Source of the DNA: VGTK01 sp046327915 | Lineage (GTDB): Bacteria; Desulfobacterota; Binatia; UBA12015 | Length of the DNA stretch: 64,000 bases | NCBI GenBank assembly: GCA_046327915.1 | Contig: JAXLXO010000022.1 | Span: 62,001-126,000, forward strand | Direction of reading: 5' to 3' | Shown here: positions 54,796 to 62,803 of the stretch, piece by piece | How positions within the stretch are numbered: the stretch's first letter is position 1 | How the letters are laid out: the number at the start of each line of letters is the position of its first letter | Translations under genes and position numbers: made by a program | Notes under the pieces: model-generated | Databases searched by the model: none | The model's input: only the letters and a program-made list of their open reading frames with translations | Told to the model about the DNA's origin: nothing

Positions 54796-55485
54796 GTGGC
54801 GAAGCCCGCGACCGACCCGCGCGCGAACCAGAAGCAGCGCACGCGCGGCGCGATCGTCGACGCCGCGGTGCGCCTCGTGCGCGAGGGCGCGACGCCGACC
54901 GTCGCGCAGGCGGCGGAGGCCGCCGGCGTGTCGCGCGCGACCGCGTACCGATACTTCCCGACACCGGAGGACCTGCTGATCGAAGTCGCGACCGTGACGC
55001 CCGCGATGCAGCCGGTGGAGGCCGTGCTCGCGGAGCTCGGCGAAGGCGCCGATCCCGAGACACGCTTCCTGCGCGTGCAGGACACGTTCAACACGGTCGT
55101 CGTGCAGGAGGAGGCGCAGATGCGCACCGCGCTGCGCGCCTACCTCGACAACTGGCTCGCGCGCCGGCAGCGCGGCACGAAGGGCGGACCGGAGCTGCGC
55201 GAGGGGCGGCGCATGCGCTGGCTCGGCCGCGTGCTCGAGCCGGCGCGCGGCGCGCTGTCGGCGAAGCAGCGCAGGCGTCTCGAGTGCGCGCTCGCGCTGA
55301 CGCTCGGCATGGACGGCATGGTGGTCATGAAGGACGTCTGCCGGCTGAAGGACGACGAGGCGTGCGACGTGCTGCGCTGGGCTGGACTCGCGCTGCTGCG
55401 GGCGGGGCTCGCCGAGGCCGGCGCGCGTGCTGCGCCGCGGCGCGCCCGCCCGGCACGCCGGGCGGGCGGATCGCGTGTCAAGTAG
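54796..55485 (+). CDS. TetR-family regulator
   Basis: The 229-residue repressor-like protein has a TetR HTH at residues 36-54 ('VAQAAEAAGVSRATAYRYF'), with a preceding helix 'RGAIVDAAVRLVREG'. A helical ligand domain follows. The C terminus is basic (ending 'RRARPARRAGGSRVK'). A GTG at 54796 starts five bases after the SnoaL stop. The palindrome over the shared promoter suggests autorepression relieved by a small ligand, possibly the SnoaL substrate. Confidence 0.87.
   Translation: MAKPATDPRANQKQRTRGAIVDAAVRLVREGATPTVAQAAEAAGVSRATAYRYFPTPEDLLIEVATVTPAMQPVEAVLAELGEGADPETRFLRVQDTFNTVVVQEEAQMRTALRAYLDNWLARRQRGTKGGPELREGRRMRWLGRVLEPARGALSAKQRRRLECALALTLGMDGMVVMKDVCRLKDDEACDVLRWAGLALLRAGLAEAGARAAPRRARPARRAGGSRVK
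55443..55468 (+). terminator. Hairpin inside the 3' end of the TetR gene
   Basis: An 11-base stem (CGCCCGCCCGG with its complement) and 4-base loop lie within the last 15 codons. The repeat may simply reflect the Arg/Ala-rich tail, yet could end transcription before the peptide operon. Confidence 0.35.
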
Positions 55486-55518
55486 ACCCGCCGTCCGCTC
55501 CCGGCTCCGCTGTTTCGC

Positions 55519-55548
55519 TTGACTGCCTTCCGCCATGCCTGCTAGGTG
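55519..55548 (+). promoter_or_regulatory. Candidate promoter of the Tat-peptide operon
   Basis: TTGACT (55519-55524) lies 17-18 bases from CTAGGTG (55542-55548). The peptide's ATG is 48 bases further. The -10 match is moderate. Confidence 0.45.
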
Positions 55549-55596
55549 CAGCCGCACTTTGGGGACGGGCTGCTCGCGAATGGAGAACGCCACGCC

Positions 55597-55776
55597 ATGA
55601 GCGTCGATCGCAGACGAGTCTTGCAGGCGGCGCTCGGTGCCGGTGCGCTGGGAGCGCTCGCGCTGCCCGAGCGATGGATCCGGCCGGTGGTCGACACCAT
55701 CGTGGTGCCCGCGCACGCGCAGTCGTCGCCGATTCCGACGATCATGCCGACCGGCGGGTTCGACCCCAACGAGTGA
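55597..55776 (+). CDS. Tat-leader small peptide; candidate modified-peptide precursor
   Basis: This 59-residue peptide begins 'MSVDRRRVLQAALGAG': Arg5-Arg7 followed by a hydrophobic stretch to about residue 23, a twin-arginine type leader. 'PERWIRPVVDTIVVPAHAQ' follows (24-42), ending in an A-H-A signal-peptidase site. If cut there, an 18-residue Ser/Pro/Thr-containing tail remains (42-59: 'QSSPIPTIMPTGGFDPNE'). Short peptides with this W-x2-P-V-V...P-A-H-A pattern are familiar next to PqqD-like genes, but I know of no product. Its stop overlaps the ATG of the nucleotidyltransferase (TGATG). It is the likely substrate of the operon enzymes. Confidence 0.7.
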   Translation: MSVDRRRVLQAALGAGALGALALPERWIRPVVDTIVVPAHAQSSPIPTIMPTGGFDPNE

Positions 55777-56971
55777 TGCCGTCCGTCCGGCGCGCGCAGC
55801 CGCTCTCCGGCGGCGCCGCCCCCGAAGCCGATGCGCCGGTCGATGCCGAAGGTCTCGCTCGGCTGCTGTTGCGCAAGGCCGCCGCGACGCACGATCGGGA
55901 GGGCGCGCTCGTCGGCGAAGCCGTCATCGCGGCCGCGGCGCATGCTCAGGAAGGGCCCTGGCGAGCGCTCGCGGGGGCGGCCGAGTTCCACGGCGTCACG
56001 CCGCTGCTGGCTCCCGCGGTCGCGGCGTGCTCCGATGCCGGCTTCGATCCGCCGGTCCCCGCCGACGTCCGCCGCACGTTCGCGGTGCTGGCCGCACGCC
56101 ACCGGCGCGCGGCAGTCGCGCGCGAGCGCTGCATCGACCGTCTGCTGACGGCGTTCTCGCACGCCGGCATTCAGGTGGTCCTGCTCAAGGGGGCCGCCTC
56201 GCCCATCTGCTCTACGGCGACCCCGCGCTGCGCGCGATGGCCGACGTCGACCTGCTGGTCGATCCGCGCGACGGCGCACGCGCCGCCGACGTCGCGCGGC
56301 AGCTCGGATACCGGTTCGAGAGGCCGCGGCCTTCGCGCTTCGCGTCGCGCCGCCACCATCATCTCCCCGTGGCGACCATCACGGAGTGCGGCTTCAACGT
56401 CGCGCTGGAGATCCACACCGACGCGCTGGCGCTCGAGCATCGCGAGCGCATGCCGTTCGCCGCGGTCGCGGCGACCGCGCGCACGTTCTCGCGCGGCGGC
56501 GGCCCGGACGGACGCGCGCTCGGGCACGTCGACATGCTGCGCCACCTGTCGCGGCACACGTTCGGTCCGGCGCGCCGCGTACGGCTGATCCACCTCTACG
56601 ACCTGTGGCGCTATCCCGCGGTGCACCGCGACGAGATCGACTGGAGCGCGCTGCGCGCGCGCTTCCCGCACGTGACGGTCTCGATCGAGCTCGCGGCGCA
56701 GGTGTTCTCGCCGCGGCGCACGCGCGCCGCATCGGGCGTCGGGCGCGGCATGATCCCGCTGTCGGAGATCGCCGCCTGCGAGCGCGGTGCGCGCCGCAAG
56801 CTCGCCGCCCTGCTCAACCCTCCGCCGTGGTGGATGCACGGCTTCTACGGCGTCCCGCCGGAGCGATCGCTGCTCCTCTGCCGCACCGTGCGGCACCCGG
56901 CCACGCTGGCGCGCTGGATGTCGACGCGGCTCGCGAGCCGGCTGAGCGCGCCTGTGGCGGAGGCTCGGTGA
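55776..56971 (+). pseudogene. NTP_transf_5-type nucleotidyltransferase interrupted by a frameshift
   Basis: The N-terminal 140 residues read in one frame from ATG 55776, up to 'AGIQVVLLKGAA' at about 56197. The rest reads one frame back, 'LAHLLYGDPALRAMADVDLLVD' (in two pieces) onward to the stop at 56969-56971. Joined, they give a protein of about 398 residues with the family core L-L-K-G-A-A-L-A and D-V-D-L-L-V. One base is missing near a run of five G at 56189-56193. Proteins of this family occur in some lasso-peptide clusters, one of them reported to decorate a phosphorylated peptide. Whether this is a mutation, a consensus error or recoding is open. It overlaps the peptide gene and the PqqD-like gene. 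Confidence 0.8.
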
Positions 56972-57258
56972 GCGATCCGTCGCACGCGTCGCTCGACCGC
57001 ATCCCGCGACCGGTGACCGACGTCGCCACCGAGATCATCGAGGGCGAGGTCCTGCTCTACCACCCGCGCTACCAGACCGCGGTCCATCTGAACCCGGCCG
57101 CGGCGCTGGTGTGGGGGCTGTGCGACGGATCGCGCTCGACGCGGGACATCCTGCAGATCCTCGGCGCGTCGTACCCGGAAGGCGCGGACGTTCTCGAGCG
57201 GGACGTCGAGTCGGTGCTGCAGCAGCTGCAGGAAGGCGGCCTGCTGGTTGTCCGGTGA
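56968..57258 (+). CDS. PqqD-like peptide-binding protein
   Basis: The 96-residue protein matches the PqqD fold: 'VATEIIEGEVLLYHP', 'AVHLNPAAALVWGLCDGSRSTRDIL' (two pieces) and 'ERDVESVLQQLQEGGLL'. PqqD-like proteins bind the leader of ribosomal peptides and present them to modifying enzymes. The GTG start overlaps the nucleotidyltransferase stop (GTGA), and its 3' end overlaps the kinase gene by 11 bases. Tight coupling supports a peptide-modifying operon acting on the upstream Tat peptide. Confidence 0.85.
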   Translation: MSDPSHASLDRIPRPVTDVATEIIEGEVLLYHPRYQTAVHLNPAAALVWGLCDGSRSTRDILQILGASYPEGADVLERDVESVLQQLQEGGLLVVR

Positions 57259-59137
57259 GATCGTCGAGGGCGTGATCCGCCTCGGCAACGTGCGGATCGC
57301 GGTCGCGTACCCCGCTGCGCTGGACGCCTGGTTCGACGGTGTCGTCGAGCGCGCGCAGGACGAGGCGGAAGCTCCGTGCGGCTGGGTGCGACTGTCGGAA
57401 GGTGACGCGCACGATCGCTTCGACGTCGCGAGCAGCGGCGGCGCGTCGCAGGCCGGCCTCGCGCTCGGACGCGCGCTCGCGACCTTCTGGGAGCGCGCGA
57501 GCTTCCTGCTCATCGATGGCGTGCAGGACGCGATCGCGCTGCACGCGGCGGTCGTCCGCCGTGACGATGCATTCGTGCTCGTCTGCGGGCGCAGCGGTGC
57601 CGGCAAGACGCGCCTAGCGCTCTGGTACCGCCTGCAGGGCTTCGACCTCGGCAGCGACGAGGTCGTGGCGGTGTCGGCCGCGCTGCCGATCGGTGGTTCG
57701 GACGCGCGCACGGCGACGTTCGCCGGAGCGCTCGCGCGTCCCGCGATCCTGAAGTCGCCGATGGACCTGGCGCCGTGCCTGAAGCCCGGCGAGCTACCGC
57801 TCGCGCAGTGCGAGGCGGAGGCCGGACTGCTGCTCCGGCTCGCGTCCGCGCGATGGTCCGCGGGCGAGTCCACCGCCGGAGCGGTCGGATCACCGATCGC
57901 GCGCGGCCTGATCGTGTTCCCGCACTTCGTTCCCGGCGCGCCGCTGCGGCTCACCGCGCTCGGCGCCGGCGAAGCCGGGCTGCGCCTCACCGGCAGCTGC
58001 CTCAACGTGCGCAACCTGCCGGCCGGCGGCCTGCCGATCGTCGGCGCGCTCGCGCGTGGCGTCGCGGCGGTCGCGATCGAGTACGGCGACACCGCGCAGC
58101 TCGCGGGCACGCTCGACGTGCTCACCCGTCAAGTACACGCGGCACGCCCGGGCCCTGCCGACCTCGCGGCGCTGTGCGACGCGTTCACCGCGCGCGCGGC
58201 CGCGCGGGAGTCGTCCGCCGCGGCATCGCCCGCATCGCTCGCGCCGACCGTCGCGCGCTTCCCGCGCCGGCTGACGATCGGCATGGCGACCTACGACGAC
58301 TACGACGGCGTGTACTTCACGGTGCAGTCGCTGCGCATGGGTCATCCCGAGCTCGCCGGCGACCTCGAGCTCGTCGTCGTCGACAACCATCCGGGCGGCC
58401 CGGCTTCCGCGTCGCTGAGCGAGCTCGCCCGCCGGATCGACGGCGTGCGCTACGTGCCGCGCGGCGACCGCACGGGAACGTCGGTGCGCAACGCCGTGTT
58501 CGAGGAGGCGAGCAGCCCGCTGGTGCTGTGCATCGACTGCCACGTGCTCGTGGCTCCCGGCGCACTCGCGAAGCTCGTCGCCTTCGACGACGCCAACCCC
58601 GGCAGCCGCGACCTGCTGCAGGGGCCGATGCTGCACGACGACCTGACGCGCCTCGCGACGCACATGGAGCCGCGCTGGCACGCCGGCATGCTCGGCGTGT
58701 GGGAGGCGGATCCGCGCGGCGTCGATCCCGACGCGCCGGCGTTCGAGATCCCCCTGCAGGGCCTCGGGCTGTTCGCGTGCCGTCGCGCGGCCTGGGTCGG
58801 GTTCAGCGAGCTCTTCCGCGGCTTCGGAGGAGAGGAGGGCTATCTCCACGAGAAGGTCCGGCGCTACGGCGGCCGGACGCTCTGCCTGCCGTTCCTCCGC
58901 TGGCTGCACCGCTTCGACCGTCCGCGCGGCGTGCCGTACGCGATGCGCTGGGAGGATCGCATCCGCAACTATCTGATCGGATTCTCCGAGCTCGGAATCG
59001 ATACGTCCGAGGTCGAGGCGCACTTCGCCGACGTGCTCGGCGCCGAGGCGACCGCCGCGATCACGTCGCGCGTCAAGGACGAGCTCGGGATCGATCCGGA
59101 TCCGGTGCGGCCGCCGTCTCGCACTGCCCACGATTGA
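57248..59137 (+). CDS. HPr-kinase-like domain fused to a GT-A glycosyltransferase
   Basis: This 629-residue protein has two parts. Residues 80-340 resemble HPr kinase/phosphorylase: 'AIALHAAVVRR', P-loop 'CGRSGAGKTRLALW' (Gly114-Thr121) and 'DLGSDEVVAV'. Residues 341-600 are a GT2-type domain: 'LTIGMATYDDYDGVYFTVQ', 'LELVVVDNHPGG', and 'VLCIDCHVLV' with Asp430-x-His in place of D-x-D. HPr-kinase-like proteins phosphorylate serine on lasso peptides. The fusion suggests phosphorylation and sugar transfer on one substrate. The start is TTG 57248 (overlapping PqqD) or GTG 57272. The last 65 bases overlap a convergent gene. Confidence 0.85.
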   Translation: MSGEIVEGVIRLGNVRIAVAYPAALDAWFDGVVERAQDEAEAPCGWVRLSEGDAHDRFDVASSGGASQAGLALGRALATFWERASFLLIDGVQDAIALHAAVVRRDDAFVLVCGRSGAGKTRLALWYRLQGFDLGSDEVVAVSAALPIGGSDARTATFAGALARPAILKSPMDLAPCLKPGELPLAQCEAEAGLLLRLASARWSAGESTAGAVGSPIARGLIVFPHFVPGAPLRLTALGAGEAGLRLTGSCLNVRNLPAGGLPIVGALARGVAAVAIEYGDTAQLAGTLDVLTRQVHAARPGPADLAALCDAFTARAAARESSAAASPASLAPTVARFPRRLTIGMATYDDYDGVYFTVQSLRMGHPELAGDLELVVVDNHPGGPASASLSELARRIDGVRYVPRGDRTGTSVRNAVFEEASSPLVLCIDCHVLVAPGALAKLVAFDDANPGSRDLLQGPMLHDDLTRLATHMEPRWHAGMLGVWEADPRGVDPDAPAFEIPLQGLGLFACRRAAWVGFSELFRGFGGEEGYLHEKVRRYGGRTLCLPFLRWLHRFDRPRGVPYAMRWEDRIRNYLIGFSELGIDTSEVEAHFADVLGAEATAAITSRVKDELGIDPDPVRPPSRTAHD

Positions 59138-59876
59138 GCTCCCACGTCTCCGGCTCGACCTGGTCGCGCGTGCCGTCGAGAAAGTGGCGCCACGCGCCCG
59201 TCAGGTCCGCGGGCTCGAGCGGCCGGCCGTCGCCCGTGTCGCGGCTGCGCCGCCGCCACCACTCGACGGAGACCCGGTGCTCCGGCTGCGTGCCGACGCC
59301 GCCGTACGCACTCAGGTGCTGGGCGCCGGTGCTCCAGCGGTAGACGTAGTAGGTCCGCCCGCCGAGCTCGGACGTGACGAGGCCTCCCGCGTCGATCGTC
59401 TGACAGGTCACCGGGTGATCCGGATAGACCAGGTGGGTGTCGAGCGGTGCCGCGCGCAGATGGTCGGCGCGGAAGACCCACGAGCCCTCGAACATCGCCG
59501 CCTTGCGCTCGTAGCGGGAGTCGTCGGTCAGGACCCAGCACGAGGCGGGCTTCCACGCGACGCCATTGCCGATGTGGCGCAGGCAGTCCTCGAGGTGCCA
59601 CGGCAGATAGAGGTCGTCGTCGTCCCACCAGTGCAGCAGGTCCGCCGACGGATCGGCGAGCTCGTGCATGCGCGCGCGGATGTGCCGCAGATTCCCCGGC
59701 GGCGGCGGCTCGTTGACCACGCGCACGCGCGGGTGGTCGAAGCGCAGCGCCACGGGGTGCTGATTGTAGATCAGCAGCGTCGCCTGCGAGAGCGCGGACT
59801 GCTGCAGGAAGCAGGCGAGCGACTCGCGCACCAGCGCGTGGCGTCCGTAGGTTCCCATCAGGCAGTCGATCTTCAT
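59073..59876 (-). CDS. Glycosyltransferase family 2-like protein
   Basis: The 267-residue cytoplasmic protein opens 'MKIDCLMGTYGRHALV' and has 'LLIYNQHPV' (first GT-A strands), 'LLHWWDDDDLYLPWHLED' (acidic metal motif) and 'RKAAMFEGSWVFRAD'. It is a GT-A transferase, distinct from the fused domain. It converges on and overlaps the kinase-GT gene by 65 bases. An ATG at 59963 would add 29 residues; that stretch has weaker codon bias, so 59876 is preferred. Association with the Tat-peptide operon is positional only. Confidence 0.8.
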   Translation of the reverse strand: MKIDCLMGTYGRHALVRESLACFLQQSALSQATLLIYNQHPVALRFDHPRVRVVNEPPPPGNLRHIRARMHELADPSADLLHWWDDDDLYLPWHLEDCLRHIGNGVAWKPASCWVLTDDSRYERKAAMFEGSWVFRADHLRAAPLDTHLVYPDHPVTCQTIDAGGLVTSELGGRTYYVYRWSTGAQHLSAYGGVGTQPEHRVSVEWWRRRSRDTGDGRPLEPADLTGAWRHFLDGTRDQVEPETWELNRGQCETAAAPDPDRSRARP

Positions 59877-60124
59877 CGCCGCGGCTTCGATACCACGCTC
59901 CCGCGCCGCACGCGCAGCGGGCGTCGCTGCACGATGCCAGGCGATCGCGTCGTCGTGCGCCATGAAGTGCGCCGTGCCGTCCTGCGGACCGGCGCGGAAA
60001 GCGCCTTCGCGAGCGCGTAAAGAAAGAATTCTGCTCGCCCGTCGCGTGCGTCGCGTGGCACCCTGCGTCTCCGCCGGAAACCGACCGCTCGCCGTCCGTC
60101 CTTCCCCCGCAGCAAGGAGCCCCG

Positions 60125-60868
60125 ATGTCCCGTCCCGTCCTCTGGACTCTCGTCCTGTCGATGATCTTCGCCGCGATGCCGGCGACCGCACGCTCCGCCG
60201 CGCAGCCGCCCGAGCTGAAGTGCCAGGCCGCGAAGCTCACCGCGATCCGCAAGCGCGACTCCTGCCGCGTGAGCGCGCGCACGAACGAGCTCGTCGGCAA
60301 GCCGGCGGACCTCGAGAAGTGTGCCGCGTCGTTCACCAAGGCCGTCGGCGCCGCCGACGCCTCGGCCGCGAAGGCCGCGACGTCGTGCCGCTGGCTCGAG
60401 AACGGCGACGGCACCGCGACCGATCTGAACAGCGGGCTGCAGTGGGAGCTCAAGGGCATCGGACCCGTGCTGCGCGACGCCGGCTGGACCATGACGTGGG
60501 GCAACGGCGGGGCGAACGGGACGGCGTTCACGGTCTTCCTCGCCGACCTCAACGCGGGGCGCTCCTTCGACGGCATCACGACGTCGCGTGGGTGCCTCGG
60601 GGGCAAGTGCGATTGGCGGCTGCCGACGGTCGAGGAGCTGCGCGGGATCCTCTCCGCGCAGTACCCGGACTGCCCGGTGGGCAGGGCGTGCACCACGATT
60701 CCGGGCGACGCCGTGTCGTTCCTGGTGAATCCCGGCGCCTACTGGACGTCGAGCGCCTACGACGGCGACAGCTCCCAGGCGTGGACGGTGTCCTTCAACG
60801 ACGGCTTCGTGCGCTACGAGCCGAAGGTTTCCTCGAGGCAGGTGCGCGCGGTGCGCGGCGAGTCCTGA
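60125..60868 (+). CDS. Secreted DUF1566-like protein with a cysteine module
   Basis: The 247-residue protein has a signal peptide (ending 'TARSAA-QPP'). One 'KCQAAKLTAIRKRDSCR' module (about residues 33-85) follows. A DUF1566-like domain ends the protein: 'TDLNSGLQWELKG', 'KCDWRLPTVEELRGIL', 'YWTSSAYDGDSSQAWTVSFNDG' (two pieces) and 'RQVRAVRG'. DUF1566 domains belong to the C-type-lectin/FGE-like surface proteins. A binding role is likely but unproven. The first module resembles that in the protein at 46764. AGGAG precedes the ATG. Confidence 0.8.
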   Translation: MSRPVLWTLVLSMIFAAMPATARSAAQPPELKCQAAKLTAIRKRDSCRVSARTNELVGKPADLEKCAASFTKAVGAADASAAKAATSCRWLENGDGTATDLNSGLQWELKGIGPVLRDAGWTMTWGNGGANGTAFTVFLADLNAGRSFDGITTSRGCLGGKCDWRLPTVEELRGILSAQYPDCPVGRACTTIPGDAVSFLVNPGAYWTSSAYDGDSSQAWTVSFNDGFVRYEPKVSSRQVRAVRGES

Positions 60869-60935
60869 AGAGCATCGCGCGGCGGCTGGCGGGCGTTGCT
60901 TGTCGCCGGCCGCCGCGTGCGGCTAGATCGCCGGC

Positions 60936-62663
60936 ATGAGCTCCCGTGCCGGAGACCGGACCGACGACCGCCTCACGGTCGAGCTGCGCGACCGCTTCTG
61001 GGCACCGCGCGTCGCGCAGCTGCGGACCCGCACGCTCGACGTCGTGCTCGAGCGTCTCGAGAAGCAGGGCGCGATCGACAACTTCCGCCGCCTCGCCGGC
61101 CGTCCCGAGCTCGCGCGGCGCGCGATGCACTTCTCGGACTCCGACGTCTTCAAGTGGCTCGAGGCCGCGATCCTCGCCGGGCGGCTCGACCTCGCGGACC
61201 CGGTCCTCGACCTCGTCGAGCGCGTGCAGTCGCCCGACGGCTACGTGCACACGTACTACGGCGCCGCGGGCGGGCCGCCGCGCTGGTCCGATCTCGACTT
61301 CGGTCACGAGCACTACTGCTTCGGGCACCTGATCGAGGCGTGCGTCGCGCACCACGACGTCACCGGCAGCGACCGCATGCTCGCCGTCGCGACGCGGCTC
61401 GCCGACCACCTGTGCGACACGTTCGGCAGCGGGCGCGACGAGCGCACCGACGCGCATCCCGAGGTCGAGCTCGCGCTGTGCCGCCTCGGCGCGGTCACGG
61501 GCAGCGCGCGCTACGTCGCGCACGCGGCCTGGGCGATCGAGCACCGTCTCGCGGCCGCCGGGACCGGCGTCGACGGCTTCGTCCTCGGCGGACACGCGGT
61601 GCGTGCGCTGTACTTGACGTCGGGCATCGCCGAGGTCGCGCTCGCGACCGGCGAGCCGCGCTGGCGCGACGCGGCCCTGCGGCTCTTCGACGCGATGCTG
61701 CGCGAGCACGCGTATCCGACCGGCGCGGTCGGGGCGCGCTGGCTCGGCGAGTCGGTCGGCCGTCCGTACGAGCAGCCGGACGCCATGGCGTACGCGGAGA
61801 GCTGCGCGGCGGTGGCGGCGCTGCAGCTCTCCGAGCGCGTGTGGCGCCTCGCGCGCGATCCGCGCGCGCTCGACCAGATCGAGCTTCTGCTCTTCAACGC
61901 GGTGCCCTGCGGCGTCGGCGCGGGCGGCGACAGCTGGTTCTACTCCCAGCCGCAGGCGGTGGCCGACGTCGCGGCGGATCCGAACCCGTGGGTGTACGGC
62001 TTCGACTACGGCCTGCTGATGATGCGCGAGTGGTTTCCGGCGCGGCGCCACGCGTGGTTCGACGTGCCGTGCTGTCCGCCGAACCTGGCGCGCAGCTTCG
62101 CTGCCGTCGAGCGCCGCGTGGCGGAGACCGACGCGGGGTCGGGCGACCTTCTCGTGCACGTGCCGCTGGCGTGCCGCGTGCGCGGCGCGGGCTTCGACGT
62201 GGAGATCGAGGGCGGCTATCCGCTCGACGGCGCGATCCGCGTGATCGTGCACGCGGCTCCGCACGGACGCGCGGTTCGCGTGCGCCGTCCGGGGTGGGCC
62301 GGCGGGCAGGGGCACGAGAGCCCGGCGCCGGATGGTTGCTTGACGATGCCGGTCGAGTGGACGTGGTGGACGACCGACCACCGCGTCGAGGGCGGTGCGA
62401 CGGTCCACCTGCGGCGCGGGCCGGTCGTCTACTGCGTCGAAGGTGCGGGCGTGCCTGCCGGTGTCGATCTGCGCGACCTCGTGGTCGACCCGTCGCTCGC
62501 TCCGGAGACGGCCTTTCGCCGGCGGCGCGCGCATGCGGCGACGCTGCACGGCCGCTGGGCAGGCCGCGCGGCGAGCGAGCCGGTCGCCGTCACGCCGATC
62601 CCGTACGCCGACTGGGCCAACGGTACGACGACGACCATGCGGCTCCGCTTTCCCGTCGCCTGA
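60936..62663 (+). CDS. GH127 (beta-L-arabinofuranosidase-like) glycoside hydrolase
   Basis: This 575-residue alpha/alpha-barrel enzyme keeps the whole GH127 catalytic set. Glu272 lies in 'WLGESVG', Glu288 and Cys290 in 'YAESCAA', and Cys379-Cys380 in 'VPCCPPN' (nucleophile and zinc ligands, corresponding to E322, E338, C340, C417 and C418 of HypBA1). It would release arabinofuranose or a similar sugar. No signal peptide is present, so its substrate must be imported. The ATG at 60936 lies after a TTGTCG-18-TAGATC pattern. Confidence 0.9.
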   Translation: MSSRAGDRTDDRLTVELRDRFWAPRVAQLRTRTLDVVLERLEKQGAIDNFRRLAGRPELARRAMHFSDSDVFKWLEAAILAGRLDLADPVLDLVERVQSPDGYVHTYYGAAGGPPRWSDLDFGHEHYCFGHLIEACVAHHDVTGSDRMLAVATRLADHLCDTFGSGRDERTDAHPEVELALCRLGAVTGSARYVAHAAWAIEHRLAAAGTGVDGFVLGGHAVRALYLTSGIAEVALATGEPRWRDAALRLFDAMLREHAYPTGAVGARWLGESVGRPYEQPDAMAYAESCAAVAALQLSERVWRLARDPRALDQIELLLFNAVPCGVGAGGDSWFYSQPQAVADVAADPNPWVYGFDYGLLMMREWFPARRHAWFDVPCCPPNLARSFAAVERRVAETDAGSGDLLVHVPLACRVRGAGFDVEIEGGYPLDGAIRVIVHAAPHGRAVRVRRPGWAGGQGHESPAPDGCLTMPVEWTWWTTDHRVEGGATVHLRRGPVVYCVEGAGVPAGVDLRDLVVDPSLAPETAFRRRRAHAATLHGRWAGRAASEPVAVTPIPYADWANGTTTTMRLRFPVA

Positions 62664-62803
62664 CCGTCGCACCAGAGGCCGATTCTGCCTTGACGTCGGT
62701 GTGCGCGTCCGACAAACGGGGCGTGGCGACGTGATCGGAGCACCACCTTCTCGCTGCATGGCCCCGTCCGGGTTCCGCCGTCGTTCGCCGGGGAGGAGAC
62801 GGA

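Noticed and set aside
56187..56201. Programmed -1 frameshift as the firm explanation
   Set aside because: No canonical slippery heptamer and no obvious downstream pseudoknot; a missing base in a G run is at least as likely.
55597..59876. Ordinary lasso-peptide gene cluster
   Set aside because: The PqqD, kinase and nucleotidyltransferase fit, but no asparagine-synthetase-like cyclase or B2 protease is nearby and the precursor has a Tat-type leader.
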